A stretch of 64,000 bases of DNA. Origin: Sunxiuqinia sp963974515 (GTDB lineage: Bacteria > Bacteroidota > Bacteroidia > Bacteroidales > Prolixibacteraceae). The translations under genes and the position numbers were made by a program. Each line of letters starts with the position of its first letter. Position 1 is the first letter of the stretch. The notes beneath the pieces were generated by a model. It did not search any database. It worked only from the letters and a program-made list of their open reading frames with translations, and was not told the origin of the DNA. The stretch spans positions 44,483-108,482 of the forward strand of contig NZ_CAXBDD010000005.1 of the NCBI RefSeq assembly GCF_963974515.1, in the 5' to 3' direction. Positions 18,016 to 26,700 of this stretch are shown here, one piece after another.

Positions 18016-18879
18016 TCAGGCATTCACATGCCTTTCTGCGTGATAGGAAGAACGTACCAACGGGCTGCTCTCCACATATCGAAAGCCTCGTTTATAAGCT
18101 TCTCTTCTGTAAATTTCAAATTGCTCGGGGGTGATGTATTCCACCACCTTCATCAGGTTGGGGGCCGGCTGAAGGTATTGCCCCAGAGTCAGCACCTTGC
18201 ATCCGGCGGCTTTCAAGTCGTCCATGGCTTCCAGTACTTCGTCGGGCCCTTCGCCCAAGCCAAGCATGATGCCCGATTTGGCGACTATGCCGGCTTCGGC
18301 GATATACGAAATTACTTTTAAACTACGATCGTAACGCGCGGTGCTTCTGATTTTCGGCGTCAGGCGCTTTACCGTCTCCAGATTATGCGAGATCACTTCG
18401 GGTTTAGCATCAATCACTTGTTGCACCAGCTCCTTTTTCGCATGAAAATCCGGAATCAATGTTTCAATGGTCGTCCCGGGGCTTGCCTCCTTGATGGCCA
18501 AAATGGTTGTTGCCCAAAATTTAGCGCCACCATCCGGCAAATCGTCACGATCAACCGAGGTAATCACGCAGTGTTTCAAACCCAGCGTCTTGATGGTTTC
18601 GGCCAGCCGTTGCGGCTCTTCCCAGTCCACCGGATCGGGAATCAAGTTTTTCACGTAACAGAAACGACAATTCCGGGTACATTTGTCACCCAGAATCATA
18701 AAACTGGCGGTTCCGGCGTTCCAGCATTCGCCTTTATTGGGGCAATTACCGCTGGTACATATCGTGTTTAATTTGTGCTCGGCTATTAATCGCTTCACTT
18801 TTGAGTAGTTCTCACCACTAGGCAGTGGCGACTTCATCCAGCGGGGTAAACGCTCCCTTTTCTCCTTAATATCTGCCAT
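18016..18879 (-). CDS. lipA: Lipoyl synthase
   Basis: 287 residues, the usual length. It inserts two sulfur atoms into octanoyl chains on the E2 and H proteins to make lipoate. Both iron-sulfur cluster sites are present: C41, C46 and C52 ('CTSGNCPNKGECW') for the auxiliary cluster, and C67-x3-C71-x2-C74 ('KCTRNCRFCYV') for the radical-SAM cluster. The C-terminal 'SSPLVRSSYHAE' supplies the conserved arginine-serine end that binds the auxiliary cluster. The upstream region on the minus strand carries a six-unit 20-21 bp repeat (18966-19088). The ferredoxin reductase gene follows closely. Confidence 0.96.
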   Translation of the reverse strand: MADIKEKRERLPRWMKSPLPSGENYSKVKRLIAEHKLNTICTSGNCPNKGECWNAGTASFMILGDKCTRNCRFCYVKNLIPDPVDWEEPQRLAETIKTLGLKHCVITSVDRDDLPDGGAKFWATTILAIKEASPGTTIETLIPDFHAKKELVQQVIDAKPEVISHNLETVKRLTPKIRSTARYDRSLKVISYIAEAGIVAKSGIMLGLGEGPDEVLEAMDDLKAAGCKVLTLGQYLQPAPNLMKVVEYITPEQFEIYRREAYKRGFRYVESSPLVRSSYHAERHVNA

Positions 18880-19193
18880 CTCAAAATAAGTTTTGACCTA
18901 TAAACGTGAAACCCGCTGCCTTGTTCAAAAAAGATTGACCATTGGGTTTGAAAAGAATGTCACCCAGAATTGATAAAATACCAATCAATACTGAGCATCA
19001 TCAACAAGACGTGAAACAATACCAATGACACGCGAAGAAATATAAACGAGGCGTGAAGCAATCCAATAGGACGTGACAAAATACCACTTGGATTACAGTC
19101 TTCGTTAATTTTCATTCAAAACAACTATCAGTCATTCAATCCAAACCAGTACACACCTGACCTAAATATGCAGAAAACTGAAGTCAAAAAGTC
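18880..19193. other. Region upstream of lipA
   Basis: This 314-bp gap separates lipA from the gene for an outer-membrane-like protein. Its main content is the degenerate tandem repeat at 18966-19088. I see no open frame of note and no clear TAnnTTTG promoter for lipA. Confidence 0.5.
18966..19088. repeat. Six-unit degenerate tandem repeat, 20-21 bp period
   Basis: Units start at 18966, 18986, 19006, 19027, 19048 and 19068. The best conserved form is AAGACGTGAAACAATACCAAT; units 1, 3, 5 and 6 keep most of the ...AATACCAAT end and units 3-6 keep (A/G)CG(T/C)GA. The 20-21 bp period equals two helical turns, as in arrays of protein-binding sites, but decay of an older repeat is equally possible. 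Confidence 0.6.
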
Positions 19194-20501
19194 TCACTTT
19201 TTCTTTCCGAACGGAGCAAACCGGTATTGAAAACTGAACTGGATATCGGGGGCATTGTTCACTAAAAACAAATCTTCGCCGCAATAAATATTAAACTCGT
19301 TGCCGTTCTTATGAAAGCCAAGGATGAAATAGGTCTTCAGTGAAAAATGGTAAAGAGAAGCCGGGGTAATTTTCGACAGGTAAAACTCCTGGGAAATTGG
19401 TTCGCCTTCCCAAACATCCCCTTCTTCCAATACCTCCACGCCAATTTCATAATATCCGGTTTGATCCCACGAAAATGAATTGCCCTTCATTAAAGGATCC
19501 TGGTAATTGAGCAGCAAGCCAATCACCACCGTGTTCTTCTTTTGCGACATCAGGTTTAGGGCCAGCAAACTTCGGCCGTGTTTGCGGTACTGCCAGTCAA
19601 TTGCCCGAATACCATCGCCGATTTTAAATGACGTTTGGTCAGTGATCCCTCCGTCGAAGGCCCACGTCAAACTGCTTTTAGGACCAAGCCTGAGATCGTT
19701 GCGAATGCCTACGGAAAGTCCCGGGATGATGTAGGGATGAAGCTCATTCAGCGGAATGGACAAATGAGCTCCGACCTGCGTATCGAAATGCCACTTTTGG
19801 GTTTTGCGCGTAAAAACCTGCCGATAGTAGTGCCCATCAATGATGGTGGTAAACACATCGCCTTTATCTTTACGAAACGAGTTTCCGGTTTCATCATCAA
19901 ACTGAATGGAGGCCCGGTTGAACGGAAACAAACGTCGTCCGTAATTATCTTCGATGGCAAAGTTAGAGTGAAACGCCTCAATAAAGCTATCGCTAACCAA
20001 AAATGTGAGTGGCGACTGGCCCCCCGATAACTGATGCACATTGAAATTCACAATCAGACTGTGTTTGCTGGTCCAGGTGTTGAGATACGAAAACTTGAGG
20101 TGGTGCAATACCCCATCCGACTGAAATAACTTGTCTTTCGTCTCAATTTCCATCGCGTCAAAATACTCTGGCCGCCAAGACATGTAGATATCCTTCAGCT
20201 CATTTTGCTGTTTGCCGGTCAGGTTTTGCGGATACAGAAAACGAGCCTGCGGATGCCAGACATTGGCCATGGTGTAGCCTACCGAAAGCTGATGTTTCTT
20301 AGGGCTTGCCGAAGGAAAATAAAACGGCAGATCGAAGGCAAAGATACCAATGGGGCTTTCAGGGTTAATTTCAGGATAGTAGATGGGAACCTGCAGAACT
20401 TCGTCAAAATCATTCTCTGACTGGCAAAAGGCGGGAGCAAAACCATAGCCGACCAACAACAAAAAGATAATTAATCGCTCCCTCATTTTTCTCAGTTTCA
20501 A
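19194..20501 (-). CDS. Outer-membrane-like beta-barrel protein
   Basis: 435 residues with a signal peptide ('LIIFLLLVGYGFAPAFCQ', about residues 10-27). The mature part is rich in aromatic residues and alternating polar/non-polar stretches ('HQLSVGYTMANVWHP', 'SLIVNFNVHQLSGG', 'WHFDTQVGAHLSIP') and ends in an aromatic-basic tail ('FSFQYRFAPFGKKK'), as expected for a barrel in the outer membrane. Parts recall the DUF3187 group, but I am not sure of this family. It is a single gene on the minus strand with gaps on both sides. Function unknown. Confidence 0.65.
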   Translation of the reverse strand: MKLRKMRERLIIFLLLVGYGFAPAFCQSENDFDEVLQVPIYYPEINPESPIGIFAFDLPFYFPSASPKKHQLSVGYTMANVWHPQARFLYPQNLTGKQQNELKDIYMSWRPEYFDAMEIETKDKLFQSDGVLHHLKFSYLNTWTSKHSLIVNFNVHQLSGGQSPLTFLVSDSFIEAFHSNFAIEDNYGRRLFPFNRASIQFDDETGNSFRKDKGDVFTTIIDGHYYRQVFTRKTQKWHFDTQVGAHLSIPLNELHPYIIPGLSVGIRNDLRLGPKSSLTWAFDGGITDQTSFKIGDGIRAIDWQYRKHGRSLLALNLMSQKKNTVVIGLLLNYQDPLMKGNSFSWDQTGYYEIGVEVLEEGDVWEGEPISQEFYLSKITPASLYHFSLKTYFILGFHKNGNEFNIYCGEDLFLVNNAPDIQFSFQYRFAPFGKKK

Positions 20502-20700
20502 GTTTAGCCAGCTAATTTAGAATTTTACAGAGAAAGTGACAACTGGCAAAAAATCTTTTCAGAATATTTAACGATTGACACAGAACCTATACTTGAATGA
20601 AGAATTGCGCGTTATGGCTGAAACAGGCGAGGACCATTTCAGAAAAAAACGGACCTAACCTTCGGGTAAAATTCCTTTTTTTTAATGAACTTTGGGACCA

Positions 20701-21528
20701 ATGAAATCAGAAAAAATCCACCAAAATGACTTCATCGTGCACAGTTGGGAAGAGCTGTGCGAAGAAGTGTACCGCGACTCCTGGAAGGCACACCTGACGC
20801 GATACCGATCTGATTATGCCTTTCGAGGACTTTCGGATGCCAGCTATGAACTGAAAAACAGCTTTCTGCGGAACTGTGGACAGCGTCCCGAACTGGAATA
20901 TCACCTGCTGCGTAATTTTCGAAAGTATAGCATCTCGAAAGATGCCCAACTGACCGCTTCGTTCTGGCGTTCGCTGGTGATGGCGCAACACCACGGCCTC
21001 CCCACCCGCTTGCTGGACTGGACCTATTCGCCCTTTATTGCCATGCACTTTGCCACGGCCAACACCGAAAAATTTGATTTGGACGGCGTGATCTGGAAAG
21101 TGGATTTTGTGAAGGTAAACCGACTGGTATCCGAACCGCTAAACCACTTGCTGCGCGAAGAAAGGTGCAACGCTTTCACCATCGAAATGCTGGAAGAAAG
21201 CATCATGTCCTTATCCGACTTCGATAAAAAATTAAACAAGGAGCAAGTCATCTTTTTTGAACCGCCCTCCATCGATCAGCGCATTGTCAACCAATATGCC
21301 TTTTTTTCGGTGATGACCCAACCCACAAGCATTATGGACGAGTGGCTGGTCGACCATCCCGAACTCTACCGGCGGATTATCATTCCAAAGGAATTGAAAT
21401 GGGAAGTGCGCGATAAACTAGACCAGGCCAACATTACCGAAAGGGTGCTATTTCCCGGACTTGACGGTCTGGCCACCTGGCTAAAGCGGCACTACAAACC
21501 AGCCAAGGGCGACCTGACTGGCGAATAA
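20701..21528 (+). CDS. FRG domain-containing protein
   Basis: 275 residues. The name-giving F-x-G motif is visible in 'YAFRGLSDASYELKNSF', followed by 'WRSLVMAQHHGLPTRLLDWT' and 'PFIAMHFATAN', the hallmark blocks of the FRG domain, which spans most of the protein. Such proteins occur alone or in variable loci; their biochemical activity is not established. It is cytoplasmic, without membrane segments. The reading frame extends to a TTG at 20692, but ATG at 20701 is the better start. It is a lone plus-strand gene that ends 5 bp before the end of the oppositely oriented HAD gene. No toxin, phage or nuclease gene lies nearby, so a defence role is not supported by context. Confidence 0.85.
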   Translation: MKSEKIHQNDFIVHSWEELCEEVYRDSWKAHLTRYRSDYAFRGLSDASYELKNSFLRNCGQRPELEYHLLRNFRKYSISKDAQLTASFWRSLVMAQHHGLPTRLLDWTYSPFIAMHFATANTEKFDLDGVIWKVDFVKVNRLVSEPLNHLLREERCNAFTIEMLEESIMSLSDFDKKLNKEQVIFFEPPSIDQRIVNQYAFFSVMTQPTSIMDEWLVDHPELYRRIIIPKELKWEVRDKLDQANITERVLFPGLDGLATWLKRHYKPAKGDLTGE

Positions 21529-21533
21529 AAAAG

Positions 21534-22373
21534 CTACAAATATTTTTTCAAGCTGTTGCTGAAGGCACTGTTTTCGTTCGAAACGGCTTTTCGAAAGTGT
21601 GGTTTGAGCTCATCAGGTCCGTTTTCGACCAGGTAGGAAAAGGAGGTAAAATTCAATAAATCCAAATCGTTGTAGTCATTGCCAATTCCAAATGTCATGT
21701 GGTGATGAATATTTTTCTGTTCACACAAAAATTTCACGGCGTTGCCTTTCGATACATCCTTGTGAAAAACCTCCATCCAAATGTAGTCGGTATCCAAGGG
21801 CGAACTGGTGCGCACCACTTTAATATCGTCGAACTGGCTTTCAAGGTCTTGTTTCACCTGCAAGAAAGTTTCCGGCTGATTTGGGAAAATCACTAAAAAC
21901 TGGCAAGCATCATCCACGAGCTTTTTTGTAACCGGCAATAATTCAGATACCGAATTGTGAAAGTCGAAATATCGCTCGAATTCTTCGCACGAGTTCTTCC
22001 CCCGAAAATACCAACATCTGAAATTATCGGGTACAGCACGAAATAAGTGGAAATTCATATCCTTTTCAGTAAAAAAATGAATGATGCCATTCGTGGTTTC
22101 CCGGTTCAAGTTCTGACGATACACCAACTCACGTTTCTTCCAATCGTAAATACCCGCACCCGACGAAAATGCGACGTAGTCGAATGGTAAATGATCCGGC
22201 AATACCTCCAGTACTTTCTTGAAGTTCCGGCCGGTTGCCACCACCCGAATCACCTTGCGCTCTCCGAGAAGCTCCAGCATTTTTAAATCTTCTTCGCTAA
22301 TTGACTTATCATTTTTTAAAAACGTGCCATCCAAGTCGGTGGCCACCAAGCGAATATCTTTCATATTTTTCAA
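21534..22373 (-). CDS. HAD-IIB (Cof-type) sugar phosphatase
   Basis: 279 residues. HAD motif I is 'LVATDLDGTFLKND' (nucleophile Asp in DLDGT, about residue 14), motif II is the threonine in 'VVATGRNF', and motif IV is 'FGIGNDYNDLDLL' with the magnesium-binding acidic pair. The large cap between them is of the C2/Cof type. Such enzymes remove phosphate from sugar phosphates or from pyridoxal phosphate. Its start overlaps the stop of the upstream kinase gene by the four bases ATGA, so both are translated together. The pairing of a pyridoxal kinase and a phosphatase may be meaningful, but the substrate is not shown. Confidence 0.88.
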   Translation of the reverse strand: MKNMKDIRLVATDLDGTFLKNDKSISEEDLKMLELLGERKVIRVVATGRNFKKVLEVLPDHLPFDYVAFSSGAGIYDWKKRELVYRQNLNRETTNGIIHFFTEKDMNFHLFRAVPDNFRCWYFRGKNSCEEFERYFDFHNSVSELLPVTKKLVDDACQFLVIFPNQPETFLQVKQDLESQFDDIKVVRTSSPLDTDYIWMEVFHKDVSKGNAVKFLCEQKNIHHHMTFGIGNDYNDLDLLNFTSFSYLVENGPDELKPHFRKAVSNENSAFSNSLKKYL

Positions 22374-23242
22374 TCCAATAACTGATAACTACTAATTTGC
22401 ACCGGGGCATTAAGCGATGGCAGTACTTTTTCGAGTAAAATGCCCTCGTTGGCCTGATGATTGTGTCCGAAGGTCGCACGAACACCCAGCGAAATAAATT
22501 GTACGGCCCGGTCAAGCGCAATGGGCAAACTGTCGCCCTGCAGCAGCGACCCAACCATCACGCTGGCAAAAGCATCGCCGGTTCCCGGATAATGTGCCGG
22601 AATGTAATCGCAACCCACTCGCCAAAAGCGATGATCTGTTTTATTAAACGCCACAACCGACGTATTGTTATTTTTTAATTGATCGGGCACACTCGTAACA
22701 ATCACTTTTTCGGGCCCCATTTCGGCCAAACGCATGGCCCATTCTTTCAACTCCTTCAGCTCAATATCTGCATTGTGCTTCTCTCCGAGCAAGTAAGCGG
22801 CTTCGGTGAGGTTGGGCGTAATTAAGTCAGCCAAGGTGACCAATTCTTTCATTTTAGCCACCATTTTTGGCGTGTAAGCCGAATAAAGCTTGCCATTATC
22901 TCCCAGCACCGGATCTACCACCACTAACGGATTATTGGCTGAAAAATCATGTATAAAACGAGCCACCGTGTCCACTTGCTCAGCAGCCCCCAAATAGCCC
23001 GAATAAATGGCGTCAAAACTCAGGTCCAACTTTTTCCAATGGTCAATCATCGGCTGAAGCTGTGGGCTTAAATCAACCGAATAAAAATCATCGAACGCAC
23101 TGTGCGACGATAAAACAGCTGTTGGCAATGGACAAACCTGAATGCCCATAGACGAAAGTATGGGAATGACAACGGTTAGCGACGCCCGGCCAAAACCACT
23201 TAAATCATGAATGGCGGCAACTCTGGGAACTGGATTTCTCAT
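22370..23242 (-). CDS. Pyridoxal/pyridoxamine kinase
   Basis: 290 residues, ribokinase fold. It phosphorylates pyridoxal, pyridoxamine or pyridoxine in vitamin B6 salvage. Visible features: 'HDLSGFGRASLTVVIPILS' at the N-terminus as in PdxY/PdxK enzymes, 'VVDPVLGDNGKLYSAYTPKM' in the middle, 'TPNLTEAAYLLGE', and the anion hole/catalytic base region 'YIPAHYPGTGDAFASVMVG' with the catalytic Asp in GTGD. The lid and GTGD motif match, so it should be active. It is first in a two-gene operon with a HAD phosphatase (ATGA overlap). PdxK and PdxY types cannot be separated from sequence alone here. Confidence 0.9.
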   Translation of the reverse strand: MRNPVPRVAAIHDLSGFGRASLTVVIPILSSMGIQVCPLPTAVLSSHSAFDDFYSVDLSPQLQPMIDHWKKLDLSFDAIYSGYLGAAEQVDTVARFIHDFSANNPLVVVDPVLGDNGKLYSAYTPKMVAKMKELVTLADLITPNLTEAAYLLGEKHNADIELKELKEWAMRLAEMGPEKVIVTSVPDQLKNNNTSVVAFNKTDHRFWRVGCDYIPAHYPGTGDAFASVMVGSLLQGDSLPIALDRAVQFISLGVRATFGHNHQANEGILLEKVLPSLNAPVQISSYQLLD

Positions 23243-23494
23243 ACAAATCTCCTATTTTTATAAATGGACCTCAAATTTAAACAATTATATGAGGACTTCA
23301 ATTGGAGAATTACTGCGCCTTAAAATCCGGAACATTCATTTATGGCAAGTGACCGAATGGTTGAAGTTGGATCTTAGAGTCCATTTATCGTTCTTTTATC
23401 AACTTGATTCACTTATTTCAACCACTAAAATTCCTTGTTCAGCGAAAATTGTTTCATCCATCCAATCAGAATTATACATTTATCGTGTAATTTA

Positions 23495-23502
23495 TATCTT
23501 TG
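23495..23502 (+). promoter_or_regulatory. -7 promoter element for dapB
   Basis: TATCTTTG fits TAnnTTTG and lies 27 bases before the dapB start codon. The -33 region (TTAT at 23472-23475) is weak. Confidence 0.45.
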
Positions 23503-23528
23503 TATGCTTTCAAAAAAAATGACATAGA

Positions 23529-24245
23529 ATGAAAATAGCACTTATTGGTTACGGAAGAATGGGGCAAGCCATTGAAGCCATTGCGAAAGAGCGCGGGCAC
23601 GAGATTGTTTTAACCATTGACGTGGAGAACCAACACGACCTGACAAAAGAAAATCTGAGAAAAGTTGATGTAGCGATTGAATTCACAATTCCGGCTTCAG
23701 CACTTGACAATTATAAAACCTGCTTTGCCAGCGGAGTTCCCGTTGTTAGTGGAACGACCGGCTGGCTCGATCGCAAAGCGGAAGTATTGGACGAAATGAA
23801 AAAGCACCAGGGAACCTTCTTTTATGCTTCCAACTTCAGTCTCGGCGTTAACCTGTTTTTTGCCTTAAACAAGAAGCTGGCCGAACTCATGAAAGTCCGT
23901 CCGGAGTACAACATCAGCATGGAAGAAGTTCATCACACAAAAAAACTGGATGCCCCCAGCGGAACGGCTATTACCTTGGCCGAAGATCTGTTTGAAATAC
24001 ATCCCGGCAAAAAAAGTTGGACACTGGACACCCCAAAAAGCGACGACGAAATGCATATTGAAGCCATTCGAGAAGGCGATGTTCCGGGAATCCACCGCAT
24101 CAAATACGAATCAGACATTGATTACATTGAAATTGAACACAGCGCAAAAAGCCGTCAGGGATTTGCCCTGGGAGCAGTTTTGGCTGCTGAATTTAGTGCC
24201 GACAAAAAAGGTCTTATTAGCATGAATGATCTATTAAATTTATAA
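23529..24245 (+). CDS. dapB: 4-hydroxy-tetrahydrodipicolinate reductase
   Basis: 238 residues, the short form usual in Bacteroidota (E. coli has 273). It reduces the DapA product with NAD(P)H on the route to diaminopimelate and lysine. Evidence: nucleotide-binding 'IALIGYGRMGQAIEAIA' at residues 2-18, 'VVSGTTGW' and the catalytic block 'EVHHTKKLDAPSGTA' with H135 and H136 and the following lysines. The protein ends with the expected 'GLISMNDLLNL'. It is the first gene of a run with lepB 14 bp behind, so cell-wall precursor supply and protein export are transcribed together. Confidence 0.95.
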   Translation: MKIALIGYGRMGQAIEAIAKERGHEIVLTIDVENQHDLTKENLRKVDVAIEFTIPASALDNYKTCFASGVPVVSGTTGWLDRKAEVLDEMKKHQGTFFYASNFSLGVNLFFALNKKLAELMKVRPEYNISMEEVHHTKKLDAPSGTAITLAEDLFEIHPGKKSWTLDTPKSDDEMHIEAIREGDVPGIHRIKYESDIDYIEIEHSAKSRQGFALGAVLAAEFSADKKGLISMNDLLNL

Positions 24246-24259
24246 TATACTCCAAATCA

Positions 24260-25600
24260 ATGAGAGAAATATTGACGAACAAATGGTTCAAGTTCATCGT
24301 AGTTGCCTTGATTTACAGTCTGTGGGTAATTTGGATGGAAAGCTACTGGTGGTTTATCGGACTGGCAGTTATTTTCGACATGTATGTCACCAAAAAAGTA
24401 CATTGGGCCTTCTGGAAGAAAAAGAACCCGCCCGATGGCAAGCAAACTAAAGTAGTTGAATGGGTGGATGCCATCATTTTTGCAGTAATCGCTGCCACCT
24501 TCATCCGGATGTTTTTTATTGAGGCTTACACCATTCCAACCTCCTCAATGGAAAAGTCGATGTTAGTGGGTGATTTTCTGTTCGTAAGCAAAACAGCGTA
24601 TGGCCCCAAACTGCCCAACACCCCACTGTCATTTCCGTTTGTTCACCACACCATGCCCCTTTCCACAACGCGGAAGTCATATGTTGAGTGGATTCAAAAC
24701 CCATACAAGCGTATGGCCGGATTTGGCGATGTTGAACTCAACGATGTGGTGGTTTTCAACTTCCCGCATGGCGATACAGTGGCGATGAACATGCCGACCC
24801 AGGACTACTATCAATTGATCCGATCATACGGTCGCGACCGGATTTGGAGCGACCAACGAACTTTTGGCGAAATCATTAGCCGACCTGTTGACAAACGCGA
24901 AAACTACATCAAACGATGTGTGGGGACACCGGGAGATGTGCTGGAACTGAAAGATGGACAACTGTATGTGAATGGAGAGCAACAGAAAGAGTTTCCGGGA
25001 GTCCAGTACGATTACATTATCACCACCAACGGAACCCCGATCAACAAGCGCACCTTGGAGAAAATCGGTATTTCACGGGCTGACCAACAGGTATTTTCGG
25101 GCTCGCAATACCTGTATCCGCTGACCGATGAATATGTGAAAGAATTGGAGAAACTGAATAATGTTACCTCAATCAAGCGAGTAAATATGCCTGCCGGAAA
25201 TTGGGATCAGAACATTTTTCCACACGATTCGAATTTCCAGTGGAACGTGGACAATTTTGGACCGCTGACTGTTCCCCAAAAGGGTAAGACGGTGACCCTG
25301 AATATGGAGACCCTTCCACTTTACAAACGCATTATCGATCTGTATGAGAATCACGAACTGGAAGTGAAAGACAGTACCATTTATGTTGATGGCATCGCTA
25401 CGGACAACTACACCTTCAACATGGACTACTACTGGATGATGGGTGACAACCGTCACAATTCGGCGGACTCGCGTTACTGGGGCTTCGTGCCCGAAGATCA
25501 CGTTGTTGGAAAAGCAGTCTTTATCTGGCTGTCGCTCGATAAAGAAAAAGGTCTGCCAAACAACATCCGCTGGAACAGGTTATTTAACGTGGTTCATTAG
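24260..25600 (+). CDS. lepB: Signal peptidase I
   Basis: 446 residues, longer than the E. coli enzyme (324). It removes signal peptides from exported proteins at the inner membrane. The N-terminus has membrane helices (about 10-30 and 68-88). The catalytic serine lies in 'TIPTSSMEKSMLVGDFL', the general-base lysine in 'NYIKRCVGTPGDVLEL', and the C-terminal box 'YWMMGDNRHNSADSRYWG' is complete. Between the lysine box and the last box is an insertion of about 130 residues, common in this phylum. It sits between dapB and a LapA-like gene; a hairpin with a T-run follows it. Confidence 0.95.
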   Translation: MREILTNKWFKFIVVALIYSLWVIWMESYWWFIGLAVIFDMYVTKKVHWAFWKKKNPPDGKQTKVVEWVDAIIFAVIAATFIRMFFIEAYTIPTSSMEKSMLVGDFLFVSKTAYGPKLPNTPLSFPFVHHTMPLSTTRKSYVEWIQNPYKRMAGFGDVELNDVVVFNFPHGDTVAMNMPTQDYYQLIRSYGRDRIWSDQRTFGEIISRPVDKRENYIKRCVGTPGDVLELKDGQLYVNGEQQKEFPGVQYDYIITTNGTPINKRTLEKIGISRADQQVFSGSQYLYPLTDEYVKELEKLNNVTSIKRVNMPAGNWDQNIFPHDSNFQWNVDNFGPLTVPQKGKTVTLNMETLPLYKRIIDLYENHELEVKDSTIYVDGIATDNYTFNMDYYWMMGDNRHNSADSRYWGFVPEDHVVGKAVFIWLSLDKEKGLPNNIRWNRLFNVVH

Positions 25601-25621
25601 CCAAGCCCGAAACATTCTGAA

Positions 25622-25666
25622 AAAAAGGATTCTGAAGATTTGCTTCGGTATCCTTTTTTTTATTAA
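25622..25666 (+). terminator. Intrinsic terminator after lepB
   Basis: AAAAAGGAT and GAAG face CTTC and ATCCTTTTT around a short loop, followed by a run of eight T. The stem has a 3+3 internal mismatch but the T-run is clear. It would end most transcripts before the LapA-like gene at 25687. Confidence 0.65.
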
Positions 25667-25686
25667 TTTCCCTAAAAACAAATCAT

Positions 25687-26022
25687 ATGTCAGCAGGAAT
25701 AATTGTCTTATTGATTCTGGCCTTACTACTGGTCATTTTTACGTTGCAAAACACCGTGCTTATTACACTGAACGTATTCTTCTGGAAAATCACCGATGTC
25801 CCGCTCGTTCTAACCCTAATTGTTTGTATTATTTTGGGGGCCGTTTTGGCGCTATCATTTGCTTATCCAAAGTTATGGAAACTAAAGGGCCAGCTTAAGG
25901 AAAGACAAAGGAAAATTAAAGAGTTGGAATTATCTCGAGCACATGCTCCTGAAAAAACACACATCGAAGGGATTGAAATGACCGATGAGAACGATGACGA
26001 CAGCAGCTTTTTTAAGGAATAA
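25687..26022 (+). CDS. LapA (DUF1049) domain membrane protein
   Basis: 111 residues. Two membrane helices ('IIVLLILALLLVIFTLQNT' and 'PLVLTLIVCIILGAVLALSF') are joined by a short loop with 'LNVFFWKITDVPL', the typical DUF1049/LapA pattern, followed by a charged cytoplasmic coiled-coil tail ('LKGQLKERQRKIKELELS'). LapA of E. coli assists lipopolysaccharide assembly and controls LpxC; whether this protein does so is inference from the domain. It follows lepB after a terminator-like hairpin and precedes wbqC by 6 bp, so it is probably co-transcribed with wbqC. Confidence 0.85.
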   Translation: MSAGIIVLLILALLLVIFTLQNTVLITLNVFFWKITDVPLVLTLIVCIILGAVLALSFAYPKLWKLKGQLKERQRKIKELELSRAHAPEKTHIEGIEMTDENDDDSSFFKE

Positions 26023-26028
26023 ATCAAG

Positions 26029-26700
26029 ATGATTGATCAGGATATTCTGCTGAGTACGGCCTATTTTCCGCCGGTTCAGTACCTCTCGAAATTTCTCGCT
26101 CACCAAACCATCTGGATGGAGAGTGCTGAAAACTTCGTGAAGCAAACTTACCGAAACCGGAGTATTATTTTAGCTGCAAATGGCCCGGAACAGATCATTG
26201 TTCCGGTTGAAAAGGGACGCAGCCAAAAACAACAAATCAAAGACATCAGAATTTCGTACGACACCAACTGGCAGCATATCCACTGGCAAGCCATTATTTC
26301 CGCCTATCAAAGTTCGCCGTTTTTTGAAGTGCTGCAAGATGATTTTCGTCCGTTTTTTGCGAAACAGCATGCCTTTTTGCTCGATTTCAATCAGCAAATA
26401 CTCGAAACTGTTTTGGCCATTCTGGAGCTAAATCCGACGATCAAACAAACTGTCAATTTTGAAGAAGTGCCTGTCGACTGCCTGAACTATCGCGAAGCGA
26501 TTCATCCGAAACCCCAAAAAGCGCTACCCGACCCTTTCTTCAAACCAAAAACCTATACACAGGTATTTGACGACAAATTTGGTTTTGCCCCGAATTTGAG
26601 CTGCCTGGATCTGCTTTTCAACTGTGGGTCCGAAAGTTATGCCATTTTGCTGGCAAGCATCAGCGTGAGAGACTCAGTAAGCGCAAGAAGTCAAGAATAA
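26029..26700 (+). CDS. WbqC-like family protein
   Basis: 223 residues. It has the family's pattern: N-terminal 'LSTAYFPPVQYLSKF', then 'NFVKQTYRNRSIILAANG', 'IVPVEKGRSQKQQIKDIRIS' and 'WQHIHWQAIISAYQSSPFF'. Proteins of this family occur in polysaccharide or amino-sugar gene clusters and are common in Bacteroidota; the reaction is not established. It starts 6 bp after the LapA-like gene. Its last 41 bp overlap the 3' end of the NUDIX gene on the other strand, so the two converge. The last residues ('SISVRDSVSARSQE') are low-complexity and lie in that overlap. Confidence 0.85.
   Translation: MIDQDILLSTAYFPPVQYLSKFLAHQTIWMESAENFVKQTYRNRSIILAANGPEQIIVPVEKGRSQKQQIKDIRISYDTNWQHIHWQAIISAYQSSPFFEVLQDDFRPFFAKQHAFLLDFNQQILETVLAILELNPTIKQTVNFEEVPVDCLNYREAIHPKPQKALPDPFFKPKTYTQVFDDKFGFAPNLSCLDLLFNCGSESYAILLASISVRDSVSARSQE

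Noticed and set aside
20701..21528. FRG gene as part of an anti-phage island
   Set aside because: Neighbours are housekeeping genes and there is no sign of integration or foreign base composition.
23211..23522. 103-codon plus-strand frame before dapB
   Set aside because: It begins inside the antisense of the pyridoxal kinase gene and overlaps the dapB promoter; no family match.
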